Below, piece after piece: positions 12,344 to 21,400 of a stretch of 52,778 bases of DNA (positions within the stretch are counted from its first letter, which is position 1; every line of letters begins with the position of its first letter). This stretch comes from Streptomyces aureocirculatus (lineage in GTDB: Bacteria; Actinomycetota; Actinomycetes; Streptomycetales; Streptomycetaceae), in contig NZ_JOAP01000064.1 in the NCBI RefSeq assembly GCF_000720475.1, positions 1-52,778 of the forward strand, written 5' to 3'. A program made the translations under genes and the position numbers. The notes below the pieces were generated by a model that did no database searches, was not told the origin of the DNA, and was given only the letters and a program-made list of their open reading frames with translations.

Positions 12344-13708
12344 TCAGCCCCTGATGATTTTCAAGGCCTCGTCGCGTACGCGGTGCATCGTGGGTTCGTC
12401 GCGGGCCTCCACGTTGAGGCGGAGGAGGGGCTCGGTGTTGGAGGCGCGGACGTTGAACCACCAGTCGGCGGCGGTGACGGTCAGGCCGTCCAGTTCGTCG
12501 ATGGTGACGCCGTCCTGGGTCTCGTACGCGGTCCTGATGGCGGCGAGGCGGGCCGTCTGGTCGTCCACCGTGGAGTTGATCTCACCGGAGCCCGCGTAGC
12601 GGTCGTACTGCTCGACGAGGCCGGACAGCGGTCCTTCCTGGCCGCCGAGCGCCGCGAGCACGTGCAGCGCGGCCAGCATGCCCGTGTCCGCGTTCCAGAA
12701 GTCCCGGAAGTAGTAGTGCGCGGAGTGCTCGCCGCCGAAGATGGCGCCCGTCTTGGCCATCTCCTCCTTGATGAAGGAGTGGCCCACGCGCGTGCGCACG
12801 GGCGTGCCGCCGTTCTCGCGGACGACCTCGGGGACCGTCCAGGAGGTGATCAGGTTGTGGATGACGGTGCCCGAGCCGCCGTGCTTGGCGAGCTCGCGGG
12901 CGGCGACCAGGGCGGTGATCGCGGACGGGGAGACCGGGGCGCCGTCCCCGTCGACGACGAAGCAGCGGTCCGCGTCGCCGTCGAAGGCGATGCCGAGGTC
13001 GGCGCCCTCGGCGCGCACGCGCTCCTGGAGGTCGACGATGTTGGCGGGGTCGAGCGGGTTGGCCTCGTGGTTGGGGAAGGTGCCGTCGAGCTCGAAGTAC
13101 ATCGGTACGAGGGTGAGGGGCAGGCCCTCGAAGACGGTGGGGACGGTGTGCCCGCCCATGCCGTTGCCCGCGTCGACGACGACCTTCAGGGGGCGGATGG
13201 CGGTGAGGTCCACCAGGCCCCGCAGATGCGCCGCGTAGTCCTTGAGGGTGTCGCGGCTCGTCAGCGTGCCGGGGGTCGCCGCGGGCTCGGGGGCGCCCTC
13301 GTCGGACCAGCGCTCCACCAGGGCGCGGATGTCCGCGAGGCCGGTGTCCTGGCCGACCGGGGCGGCGCCCGCGCGGCACATCTTGATGCCGTTGTACTGG
13401 GCGGGGTTGTGCGACGCCGTGAACATGGCGCCCGGCAGGTTCAGCGCGCCGGAGGCGTAGTAGAGCTGGTCCGTGGAGCAGAGGCCGATCTCCGTGACGT
13501 CGGCGCCGAGGGCGGCCGCGCCGCGCGCGAAGGCGCGGGACAGGCCGGGCGACGAGGGCCGCATGTCGTGCCCGACGACGATCGCCCGGGCGTCCGTCAC
13601 CCGGACGAAGGCGGCGCCGAACAGCTCCGCGAGCGACTCGTCCCACTGGTCCGGGACCACCCCGCGCACGTCGTACGCCTTCACGAGCTGGGACAGATCA
13701 GCAGTCAC
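12344..13708 (-). CDS. manB: Phosphomannomutase/phosphoglucomutase
   Basis: This 454-residue alpha-D-phosphohexomutase interconverts mannose-6-phosphate and mannose-1-phosphate. The start region LVKAYDVRGVVPDQWDE is the substrate-loop signature. The phosphoserine loop is TASHNPAQYNGIKMC. The Mg2+ loop is AFDGDADRCFVVD and the sugar loop is GGEHSAHYYFRDFWNADTG. The C-terminal phosphate-binding loop is RASNTEPLLRLNVEA. All catalytic elements are intact. I chose the GTG start (13708) because AGAGAGGG lies 6 bases before it and the conserved N-terminus follows at once. In-frame sequence further upstream has no family match. It is the first gene of the leftward manB-manA block. Confidence 0.96.
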   Translation of the reverse strand: MTADLSQLVKAYDVRGVVPDQWDESLAELFGAAFVRVTDARAIVVGHDMRPSSPGLSRAFARGAAALGADVTEIGLCSTDQLYYASGALNLPGAMFTASHNPAQYNGIKMCRAGAAPVGQDTGLADIRALVERWSDEGAPEPAATPGTLTSRDTLKDYAAHLRGLVDLTAIRPLKVVVDAGNGMGGHTVPTVFEGLPLTLVPMYFELDGTFPNHEANPLDPANIVDLQERVRAEGADLGIAFDGDADRCFVVDGDGAPVSPSAITALVAARELAKHGGSGTVIHNLITSWTVPEVVRENGGTPVRTRVGHSFIKEEMAKTGAIFGGEHSAHYYFRDFWNADTGMLAALHVLAALGGQEGPLSGLVEQYDRYAGSGEINSTVDDQTARLAAIRTAYETQDGVTIDELDGLTVTAADWWFNVRASNTEPLLRLNVEARDEPTMHRVRDEALKIIRG

Positions 13709-13795
13709 GGCCAACCCTCTCTGCAAGGTTCTGGGAGCTCGGCAAGCCCTCGTCGGTGGCAACAAACTACCCGGAACACCGGAACGGAAGCGGAA

Positions 13796-15412
13796 TCAGG
13801 GCAGCATCCACCCGAGCACCGCCGTGCTCTGGCCGAGGACGACGAGGCACATCACCAGGAGCAGCCCGATGCTCCAGGGCAGCACCTTGCGCAGCAGGTC
13901 ACCCTCCTTGCCGGCGAGCCCGACGGCCGCGCAGGCGATGGTCAGGTTCTGCGGGGAGATCATCTTTCCGAGGACACCGCCCGAGCTGTTGGCGGCGGCG
14001 AGCAGCTCGGGCGAGAGCCCCGACTGCTCGGCGGCGGTCACCTGGAGGGAGCCGAACAGGGCGTTGGCCGAGGTGTCGGAACCGGTGACGGCGACGCCGA
14101 ACCAGCCGAGCACCGGTGACAGGAAGGCGAGGCCGGAGCCCGCGTCGGCCACGAAGTGCCCGATGGTGGCGGCCTGGCCTGACAGGTTCATCACGTACGC
14201 GAGCGCCAGGACGCTGGTCACGGTGAGGATCGCGAACCGCAGCTCGTGCACGGTCGCCACCCACTCCCGCACCGCCACGCGCGCGTGGACGCCGAGTACG
14301 GCCGCCGTGCCGACACCGGCGAGCAGGACGAGCGTGCCGCCGGTGGACACCAGCGGCAGCGCGAGGACGTTGCCGCCGACCGGGTCGCCCGCCGGGTCGC
14401 CGACGTTCAGGAAGGGCCAGTCGAAGGTGCGCGTGGCCCGCGCGAGGAAGTCCTTGACGGGCGGGATCTGGGCGATGGAGAAGATCACGACGATGAGGGC
14501 GTACGGGGTGTAGGCGCGCACCACTTCCGCGCGCGGGTCGTCGTGGTCCAGGTCCTCGCTGCGGGCGCCGGTGAGGACCGCGGCGCGCACCGGCTCGGCG
14601 GCGGGCCTGCGGGCGCCCGGCACCGCGACGAGCGCCCCCGCGCCCGCCAAGGCGGCGCCGATGTCGGCCAGTTGCGCGGAGACGTAGTTGGACGCCGCGA
14701 ACTGCGCGGCCGCGAAGGCGAGTCCGCACACCGCGGCGGGCACCCAGGTCTCCCTGAGCCCGCGTCCGCCGTCCACCAGGGCGACAAGGAGCAGCGGCAC
14801 GACGAGGGCGAGCAGTGGTGTCTGGCGGCCCACGACGGTGGCGACGGTGTCCAGCGGCAGCCCTGTGACCTGGGCGAGCGTCACCACGGGGGTGCCCATC
14901 GCACCGAAGGCCACCGGTGCGGTGTTGGCGACGAGGGCGACGACCGCGGCGCGCACCGGGTCGAAGCCGAGCGCCACCAGCATCACCGAGCAGATCGCGA
15001 CCGGCGCACCGAAGCCCGCGAGGGCTTCCAGGAGCGCGCCGAAGCAGAAGGCGATCACGAGCGCCTGGATGCGCGGGTCGTCGGAGAGTCGTCCGAAGGA
15101 GCGGCGCAGGATGTCGAAGTGCCGGGTGCGGACGGTCATCCGGTACACCCACAGGGCGTTGACGACGATCCACAGGATGGGGAAGAGCCCGAAGACGGCG
15201 CCCTGCGCGGCACTGGACGCGGTCTGGCCGAGCGGCATGCCGTACGCGAGCCAGGCCACGGCGGTGGCGACGCCGAGGCCGATGAGCCCGGCGCGGTGGG
15301 CCTTCATGCGGACGGCGCCGAGGAGGACCAGGACGGTCAGGAGGGGCAGGGTCGCGACGAGTGCGGACAGGCCGAGCGAGTCGGCCACGGGCTCCAGTTC
15401 CTGCACGAACAC
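13796..15412 (-). CDS. L-lactate permease (LctP family)
   Basis: This 538-residue polytopic inner-membrane protein has about 13 hydrophobic segments and belongs to the lactate/glycolate permease family. Typical segments are FCFGALLEALAGFGAPVAICSVMLVALGF, ANTAPVAFGAMGTPVV, VLGWFGVAVTGSDTSANALFGSLQ and AANSSGGVLGKMISPQNLTIACAA. The GxxxxALFGSLQ and SSGGVxGKMISPQ stretches are diagnostic. I chose the GTG at 15412 because AGGGAGG lies 5 bases before it and the first helix begins soon after. An in-frame ATG at 15496 would add 28 unlikely residues. It is flanked by manB and DUF3499 and appears monocistronic. Confidence 0.93.
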   Translation of the reverse strand: MFVQELEPVADSLGLSALVATLPLLTVLVLLGAVRMKAHRAGLIGLGVATAVAWLAYGMPLGQTASSAAQGAVFGLFPILWIVVNALWVYRMTVRTRHFDILRRSFGRLSDDPRIQALVIAFCFGALLEALAGFGAPVAICSVMLVALGFDPVRAAVVALVANTAPVAFGAMGTPVVTLAQVTGLPLDTVATVVGRQTPLLALVVPLLLVALVDGGRGLRETWVPAAVCGLAFAAAQFAASNYVSAQLADIGAALAGAGALVAVPGARRPAAEPVRAAVLTGARSEDLDHDDPRAEVVRAYTPYALIVVIFSIAQIPPVKDFLARATRTFDWPFLNVGDPAGDPVGGNVLALPLVSTGGTLVLLAGVGTAAVLGVHARVAVREWVATVHELRFAILTVTSVLALAYVMNLSGQAATIGHFVADAGSGLAFLSPVLGWFGVAVTGSDTSANALFGSLQVTAAEQSGLSPELLAAANSSGGVLGKMISPQNLTIACAAVGLAGKEGDLLRKVLPWSIGLLLVMCLVVLGQSTAVLGWMLP

Positions 15413-15621
15413 GAGCGCCTCCCTGAACGATCCGTCGATCGTCGATCGCCGATCATGGGTGGCGAAATCGTCGTGGGCCCGGCAAATGAGCGTCAACGCC
15501 CTTGGCGGAAAAGATCCCGTGAAGAGGGGCTACGGGAGGGCCGTGCGGGGACTCGCGTGACTGCCGGCGCGAAAGGGACGTGCAGACGTACAGCCGTACA
15601 GACGTAGGGAGGGCCGTGGCC

Positions 15622-15999
15622 TCAGTTGTCCGGTGAGCGCAGCACCCGCAGGTGGCCGCGGCGCGCGACCTCCATCGGGTCCGCTCCGCGGGGCCCGCTC
15701 CCGCCGGCCTCCGCGGCCCGCTCCTGCGGACGCGCCGCCTCCCGCACCGCGTTGGCGAGCGCTTCGAGGTCGTCGCCGCTGGGCCGTGCCGGTCCTGAGC
15801 CGTCGGCGAGGCGCACGACTTCCCAGCCGCGCGGCGCGGTGAGGCGCTCGGAGTGCTCGGCGCACAGGTCGTAGCAGTGGGGTTCGGCGTAGGTGGCTAG
15901 GGGGCCGAGGACCGCGGTCGAGTCGGCGTAGACGTACGTCAGCGTCGCGACGGCGGGACGGCCGCAAGCGGTGCGCGAACAGCGACGTACAGGGCTCAC
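15622..15999 (-). CDS. DUF3499 family protein
   Basis: This 125-residue actinobacterial protein opens with VSPVRRCSRTACGRPAVATLTYVYADSTAVLGPLATYAEPHCYDLCAEHSERL. The two CSRTAC and H-C-YDLC clusters look like a small metal-binding site. Its function is unknown. The C-terminal third is Ala/Arg-rich and ends SPDN. I chose the GTG at 15999, which matches the family start; upstream in-frame sequence is non-coding in character. A TACCGT box on the minus strand (16008-16013) would place transcription start at about 16001, giving a nearly leaderless mRNA, and no ribosome site is visible. It is divergent from the metallopeptidase-family gene. Confidence 0.85.
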   Translation of the reverse strand: MSPVRRCSRTACGRPAVATLTYVYADSTAVLGPLATYAEPHCYDLCAEHSERLTAPRGWEVVRLADGSGPARPSGDDLEALANAVREAARPQERAAEAGGSGPRGADPMEVARRGHLRVLRSPDN

Positions 16000-16295
16000 G
16001 ACGTTGGACGGTACCGCACTCTTGAGCGGGCCGCGACGACTCTCCCCGGGGTCACTCCCCCGTGTCGTGCTGTGATCCCGCACACAGGGGCTTCCCTGGG
16101 CGCGCTCGCTGACCTGCGTGGACGCAAGAGGCCAGTGGGTCCTGCGGTGTTGGACGTGATCACTACATGGTGCAAATCCTGCCAATCGGAGCGAGCTCGG
16201 CGGTCCCGGAGAGATACACAATCGAGCCCAAGCTTGGCCGGAATGGTCAGGAAGCGACATGCCACGCTCCGTACGGAAAGGGCGATCTCGGGGAC

Positions 16296-16301
16296 TACGC
16301 T
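16296..16301 (+). promoter_or_regulatory. Predicted -10 box for a leaderless mRNA
   Basis: TACGCT (16296-16301) places +1 seven bases on, at 16308, exactly the first base of the GTG start of the metallopeptidase-family gene. There is no ribosome binding site in front of that start, consistent with leaderless translation. Confidence 0.5.
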
Positions 16302-16307
16302 TCCCCA

Positions 16308-16796
16308 GTGATGGAAGACCCCGTACAGCCCCGCCCCACCGAGCCGAGGCCCCGCCGACGCGACCGCCACGGCAGGGGCATGCGCGGCCCCGTCGCGCCT
16401 CCCCAGGTGCCGCTCTCCGCGAGCCGCGCGGAGTCGTTCACGGACCTGGTGCAGGACTCCGTGGAGCGCCTCGAGCGGCGCTGGCCGCAGCTCAGCGAGA
16501 TCGACTTCCTGGTGCTCGACGTGCCGCCCACCGCGGCCGACCACGCCGGTGCCGCAGGTGCCGCCGCCGACGCAGGTGACGAGGGGTGGGAGACCGACGC
16601 CGTGCCGCTCGGCGGCACCATCTCGGCCTCCGACGGCGGGCCCGCCCGGGTGGTCATCTACCGGCGGCCCGTCGAGATCCGCACCAAGGGGCGGGACGAG
16701 CGGGCCGCGCTGGTCCACGAAGTGGTCGTGGAGCAGGTGGCGGAGCTGCTCGGGCTCTCGCCGGAGTCGGTCGATCCGCGGTACGGCGAGGAGTAG
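16308..16796 (+). CDS. Metallopeptidase family protein (PF06262-like) with degenerate zinc motif
   Basis: This protein of about 162 residues starts at GTG 16308 or the adjacent ATG 16311. The basic N-terminus (RPRRRDRHGRGMRG) is followed by the family core FTDLVQDSVERLERRWPQLSEIDFLVLDVP. It then has PARVVIYRRPVEIRTKGRDERAALVHEVVVEQVAELLGL. Family members elsewhere have a zincin HExxH here. This one reads H136-E137-V-V-V140, so the second zinc-binding His is absent. I recall the same change in other Streptomyces, so it is probably a lineage feature and not a recent mutation. Catalysis is therefore doubtful. It converges with the DUF5719 gene across a small tandem repeat. Confidence 0.82.
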   Translation: MMEDPVQPRPTEPRPRRRDRHGRGMRGPVAPPQVPLSASRAESFTDLVQDSVERLERRWPQLSEIDFLVLDVPPTAADHAGAAGAAADAGDEGWETDAVPLGGTISASDGGPARVVIYRRPVEIRTKGRDERAALVHEVVVEQVAELLGLSPESVDPRYGEE

Positions 16797-16813
16797 GGCG
16801 GAAGCCTTCCCGG

Positions 16814-16913
16814 CCGGACCTCACGCCCGGCACCCCGCTCCACCGGACCTCACGCCCGGCGCCCGGCCCACCGGACCTCACGCCCGGCGCCCGTCCTCCC
16901 GGCCGGACCTCAC
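16814..16913. repeat. 28-32-bp tandem repeat between convergent genes
   Basis: The core CCGGACCTCAC starts at 16814, 16843, 16871 and 16903, three times followed by GCCCGGC. The last copy overlaps the stop codon of the DUF5719 gene (16910-16912), as if the array grew from that gene end. It fills most of the space between two convergent genes. Confidence 0.85.
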
Positions 16914-18406
16914 TTCTGCAATACCCCCAGGTCCTGTTTCGCCGTCGGCACCGACACCGTCCCTCTGTCGTCCGGCAGGGTCTGGACCGTGAACATGGGG
17001 ATGCCGTTCTCGGGCAGCTCCAGCATGCGGGCGGCGTGCACCGGGCCGCCGGACTCCGGCTCCAGGGTGAGGGCGTAGGACCCCTTGAGGCCGGACGGCA
17101 CCGGCGGGTCGACGCCGAGCGTCGTGCCGCCCTTGACCGTGTACGACTTCGTGACGGGCTCCCCCGCCTCCGAGCCGGCCGACGCCGTGACCTTGACGCG
17201 GGCCGTCTCCCCGGGGGCGACGAGGGCGAGCGTGGAGCCCTCGGCCCGGTTGTCGGCCGAGGTGGCGCGGTCTCCGACCGGGGCGGTCGCGGGGATGAAC
17301 GCCGTCTCCTGCTTGTCGCCCTTGCCGCGGGTCACGCGCAGCGCGGCCACCACGGGGGCCTCCTCGTCGGTGGCGGTCGGCGTGAGGAGCAGCGAACCCG
17401 CCTCGCCCTTGGTGACGTCGCCCAGGTCGACGGCGGCCGTCATGCCGGCCTTCACGTGCAGCGTCTCGTGCCCGGCCGGGGTGATCGGGCCCGTCGGCGA
17501 GGCGAGCTGGATCTTCAGGTCGGCGTCGGCGTCACCGGGCGCGAAGGCCACCAGGCGCACGGACGTGGCGTCCTTGGGGATGCCGGGCAGGACCAGGCGG
17601 GGGGCGGGGTCGGCGGAGGCGGGCAGCCAGTCACCGCCGAGCTCGTCGTCCGCGGAGTGCACGGCGGCGGCCACGCGTCCGCTGCGCGCGACGACGTGCG
17701 TCGTGACGTCGGTGTACGGCTTGCCCGCGAGCGTGGAGAGCAGCACAGGGACGCTGGAGTGCGGCTGGATCTGGATGGACTGGCCGACGTCGGCCTTGAT
17801 GGCGCCGTCACTGCCGTACAGCTCGACGTCGACGACCGCCGCCGCCTCATCCGGGTTGGTGAGGTGGATGTAGTCGCTGCGGCCCTTGGCGGTGCTGGTG
17901 CCGGGGAACCAGAACTCGGTGTCCGGGGCGACGCAGTGGGCGCCCTGGAGGCCGCGGCCCGCACCGGCGCTCACCGTCGTGGTCTGCTGGACGGACCAGC
18001 CGGGCGCGAGGCCACCGTCGGCGCCGCCGACGAGCGCGGGCGCGTCCGCCCCCGACTCCTCCGCGGTGACGGGCTTGCCCGGTGACTTCTGGGTCAGGAA
18101 CGGCTTGACGTCCTTCGCCTTGCCCTCCTCGCCCTGGTGCGCGTCCGTCAGCGCCTTGGGGGCGGGGCGCAGCACGGCAGAGCCGCCGCCCGCGGCACCC
18201 TCCGAAGCGGGCGTGAAGGCCGTGTACGTCGTCTCGGCGAGGTCCGAGGTGCTGGGTTCGGGGCACAGCAGGCTGGTGCGCTCCACGGGGAGCCGCTTGG
18301 CCGTCTTCGCGGGGCCTTCGTCCTCGGAGCCGGTGACAGAGGCGAAGCCGGTGAGGGCGGCGAGGGCCGCCGCGACGGCGATCAAGGACACGGTGCTGCG
18401 GTTCAC
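16910..18406 (-). CDS. DUF5719 family secreted or membrane-anchored protein
   Basis: This 498-residue protein has a hydrophobic N-terminal segment (RSTVSLIAVAAALAALTGFASVTG) acting as signal or anchor. A long extracellular region of beta-sandwich character follows. SWVQQTTT-like, CVAPDTEFWFPGTSTAKGRSDYIHLTNPDEAAAVVDVELYGSDG is the typical DUF5719 segment, and a repeat of the pattern ends at VHAARMLELPENGIPMFTVQTLPDD. Function is unknown. It is translationally coupled to the giant glycosyltransferase upstream: its GTG start overlaps that gene's TGA stop by 4 bases. This argues for a joint role in envelope glycan assembly at the cell surface. Confidence 0.85.
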   Translation of the reverse strand: MNRSTVSLIAVAAALAALTGFASVTGSEDEGPAKTAKRLPVERTSLLCPEPSTSDLAETTYTAFTPASEGAAGGGSAVLRPAPKALTDAHQGEEGKAKDVKPFLTQKSPGKPVTAEESGADAPALVGGADGGLAPGWSVQQTTTVSAGAGRGLQGAHCVAPDTEFWFPGTSTAKGRSDYIHLTNPDEAAAVVDVELYGSDGAIKADVGQSIQIQPHSSVPVLLSTLAGKPYTDVTTHVVARSGRVAAAVHSADDELGGDWLPASADPAPRLVLPGIPKDATSVRLVAFAPGDADADLKIQLASPTGPITPAGHETLHVKAGMTAAVDLGDVTKGEAGSLLLTPTATDEEAPVVAALRVTRGKGDKQETAFIPATAPVGDRATSADNRAEGSTLALVAPGETARVKVTASAGSEAGEPVTKSYTVKGGTTLGVDPPVPSGLKGSYALTLEPESGGPVHAARMLELPENGIPMFTVQTLPDDRGTVSVPTAKQDLGVLQK

Positions 18407-21400
18407 TGCCTGCTCCCGTCGGGGTGCTCGCTGTCGGTGCCGTGCGGGGGCCGCTGCGGCATCGGCGGGGTCTCCGGGGCGTAGGCGGCGTCACCGGGGG
18501 CGGCAGGGGCGTCGCCAGGGGCGGCGGTGGCGCCCTGTCCGTACCCCTGGCCCTCGTACGCCTGGCCGTAGCCCCGCTGGTCGCCGCCGTACATCCCTCC
18601 GTAGGCGTACGGGTCGTACTGGCCGCTGTGCGCGGGGTCGCCGGGGTCCGCCTGGTAGGGGTCGGCTTGGTAGGGGTCGGCTTGGTACGGCTGTTCGTAG
18701 GAGCCGTACTGGCCTTCCCGGTAGGGCTGGCCGTCCGGGTAGGGCTGGCCGCCCAAGTGGCCCTGGTCGGCGCTGTACGTGCCGTGGCCGGGGCCCCTCG
18801 GCGCGGTCTGCCACGCCTCGTGCCCGGGGGTGTGCTGGGCCGGGGTGTGCTGGGCCGGGACGGCGCCCGGGCCGGGCTCACGGGTGCCCCCGTGCGCCCC
18901 GTGCCCATCGGGTTCGCCCGGCGCCCCGGGCAGGCCCTCCTGCGCGGCCTGTTCGCTCTGGGCGCGCAGCCTGCGGGCCCTGCGGCCCTCGCCCGTGACG
19001 GCCTGGGCGGGCACCAGGTGCTCTTCGGGCAGGTCGTCGTCGACGTCGCGGCGCCGCCCCGGCAGGGCGAGGACCACCAGGACCACGGCGAGCGCGCCCT
19101 GCGCCCACAGCCGGCCCGTGTGCGCCGCCGACCGCTCGTACGTGACGTCCAGGTGGCCGCCGGACGCGGGCAGCTCGAAGCCCTGGGCCCAGCCGTCCAC
19201 GGTGGTGCGGGTCAGCGCGTGGCCGTCCAGGGTGGCCGTCCAGCCCGCGTCGGCCGCGTCGGCCAGGCGCAGGACGCGGCCCTCCTCGCCGTCCGGGAGC
19301 GAGGTGTGCAGTTCGACCGGGCCCGCGGCGACCGGCTCCGGGTCGCCGGACTCCGTCACGACGGCGGCCCGCGCGACCTGGCGGTCCACGCGCCACAGGG
19401 CGCTGCCGTCCTCCTGGCTGAGCCGGGTCAGGCCGGGGGTCGCGTCGAGGGTGCGGCTCAGCCCGCGCGCGGCTCCGTCGCGAACGAGGACGTAGCGCAC
19501 CGCGTAGCCGCCGAGCTGGTCGGCCTGGTCGGCGCCGGAGCCCGCGAGGAGGCGGGCGACGATCCGGTCGAGCCGCTGGTGGGTGCCGTCCGCCGCGGCG
19601 ATCTCGGCGTCACCGAGGCGGACGCCGGAGCCGCGGACGAGCGTGTACGCCACCTCGGCGGGCGAGGCGCCGTCCAGGACGAGGGTGCGGGCCTGGTCCT
19701 CGGTGCCGCTCTCCTCGGCGACGAAGGCGGGCACCTGCACCGGGTCGCGCCGCTCCAGGGGCCCGTCGGCACCGGCGATCATCCACCCGGCGGCGGCGAC
19801 CAGCGGGCCCACGGCCGCGGCGAGGGCGATGAGCGCGGCCACCGGCTGCCGCCAGCCGAAGCTCTGCTCGGCCACGCGCGCGCGGGCGCCGTCCGCGCCG
19901 AGCGCGGCGGCGGCGAGCAGCGCGATGCCGTACGCGAGCGTGGCGGGACCCGCCCACACCGAGCCGTTCGACAGGACCGCGAAGAGCAGGGCGACGAGGG
20001 CGGCCGCCCAGGCGGTGCGCACCGCCGTCTGCCGCTCGCCGCGGAGCAGCGCGCCGAGCGCGGCCAGGACGATGCCGACGAGGAGCAGACCGCTGACCGT
20101 GCCGGGGCCGCCGGGGCTGGCACCGAGCAGATCGAGCGGGGACGCGGACCCCTTGCCGTACTCCAGTCCCGCCTCCTTGAAGAAGCCGAAGGGCAGCAGG
20201 GAGAGCGACCAGGGCGCGAGGAGCAGCAGTGGGGTGCCGAGCGCTGCCAGGACCCGCAGGCCGTACGCGGTGATGTCGGCGCGCCGCACCGCGAGCAGAA
20301 CGAGGCCGAGGACCAGGGCGATGGGCCACACGATCGGCGTGAAGGCGGTGGTGACGGTCAGGAGCAGCGCGTACGCCCAGGTGGCGCGCCAGCTCCCGCG
20401 GGCACCCTCCGGGGCGGCGAGGCCGCTCGCCGCGACGCCCGCGCGCGCGATGAGCGGCAGCAGGACGGCGAGGACGGCGGTGCCGATGTGCCCGCCCGCG
20501 AGCGCGCCCGTGGCGGCGGGCAGGAACGCGTACACGACGGATGCCCACGCGCGCAGCAGCCGGGACTCGACGAGCGGCCGGGACGCGAAGTACGCGGCGA
20601 TGCCGGCGAGCGGCACCGAGCCGACCAGGAGCACCGTGACGGCCAGTCCGGTCGACCCGAGGAGCAGGGAGGACAGGAAGGCGACGATCGCCACGTACGG
20701 CGGTGCCGCCTCGGTGCCTCCGATGCCCACCGGATGCCAGCCGTCCAGATAGCGCGACCAGAGCGCGGAGGCGTCGGCGGGCGCCGGGAGCAGGGCGCCG
20801 CCTGCGAGCGCGCCGCCGCCGAGCAGGGCGCGGCAGGCGATGAGGGAGATCAGGAGCAGGAGCAGGAAGAGCACGGGTCCCGGCTTGCGGGCGATGCGCT
20901 TCAGGCGGGCGAACTGCTCGATCTCCAGGAAGTCGGCGTCGTCGCCGCCGGGTCCCGACTCGACGGCGCCGTGCCGGCCCGCGGCGGCCGCCTCGGTGTC
21001 GGAGTCACCGACGAGGTGGCCCGCGATCTGCTCCACCGTGGCGCGGACGGTGGCGCCGGGTGGCGGGAACAGCGGCCGCATCTCGCCCGCGTCGACCGCG
21101 GGCCTGCCGCGCTTCTTGCGCCCCGCGAGGATCCGCTCGGGCCGCAGCAACGTGCTGAAGAGTCCGGCGACTTCGTCGAGGGCCTGTCCTGGGGCCTTGC
21201 CGAGGAGGTAGGCGAGGGTGCGCAGGACCGTGCCGACGACGAGTCTGACGAAGACCCAGGGGAGAACGGCCGGGCGGGAGTTGACCAGGAGGGTGTACGC
21301 GGCGCCCGCCTTGTCGACGCGGTGCGGTGAGGAGGCGGCGCGGCCGACGCAGTCGACGGTGCGGCGCTCGCGCGAGGCGGCCTCGGCGTGCCGGACGACG

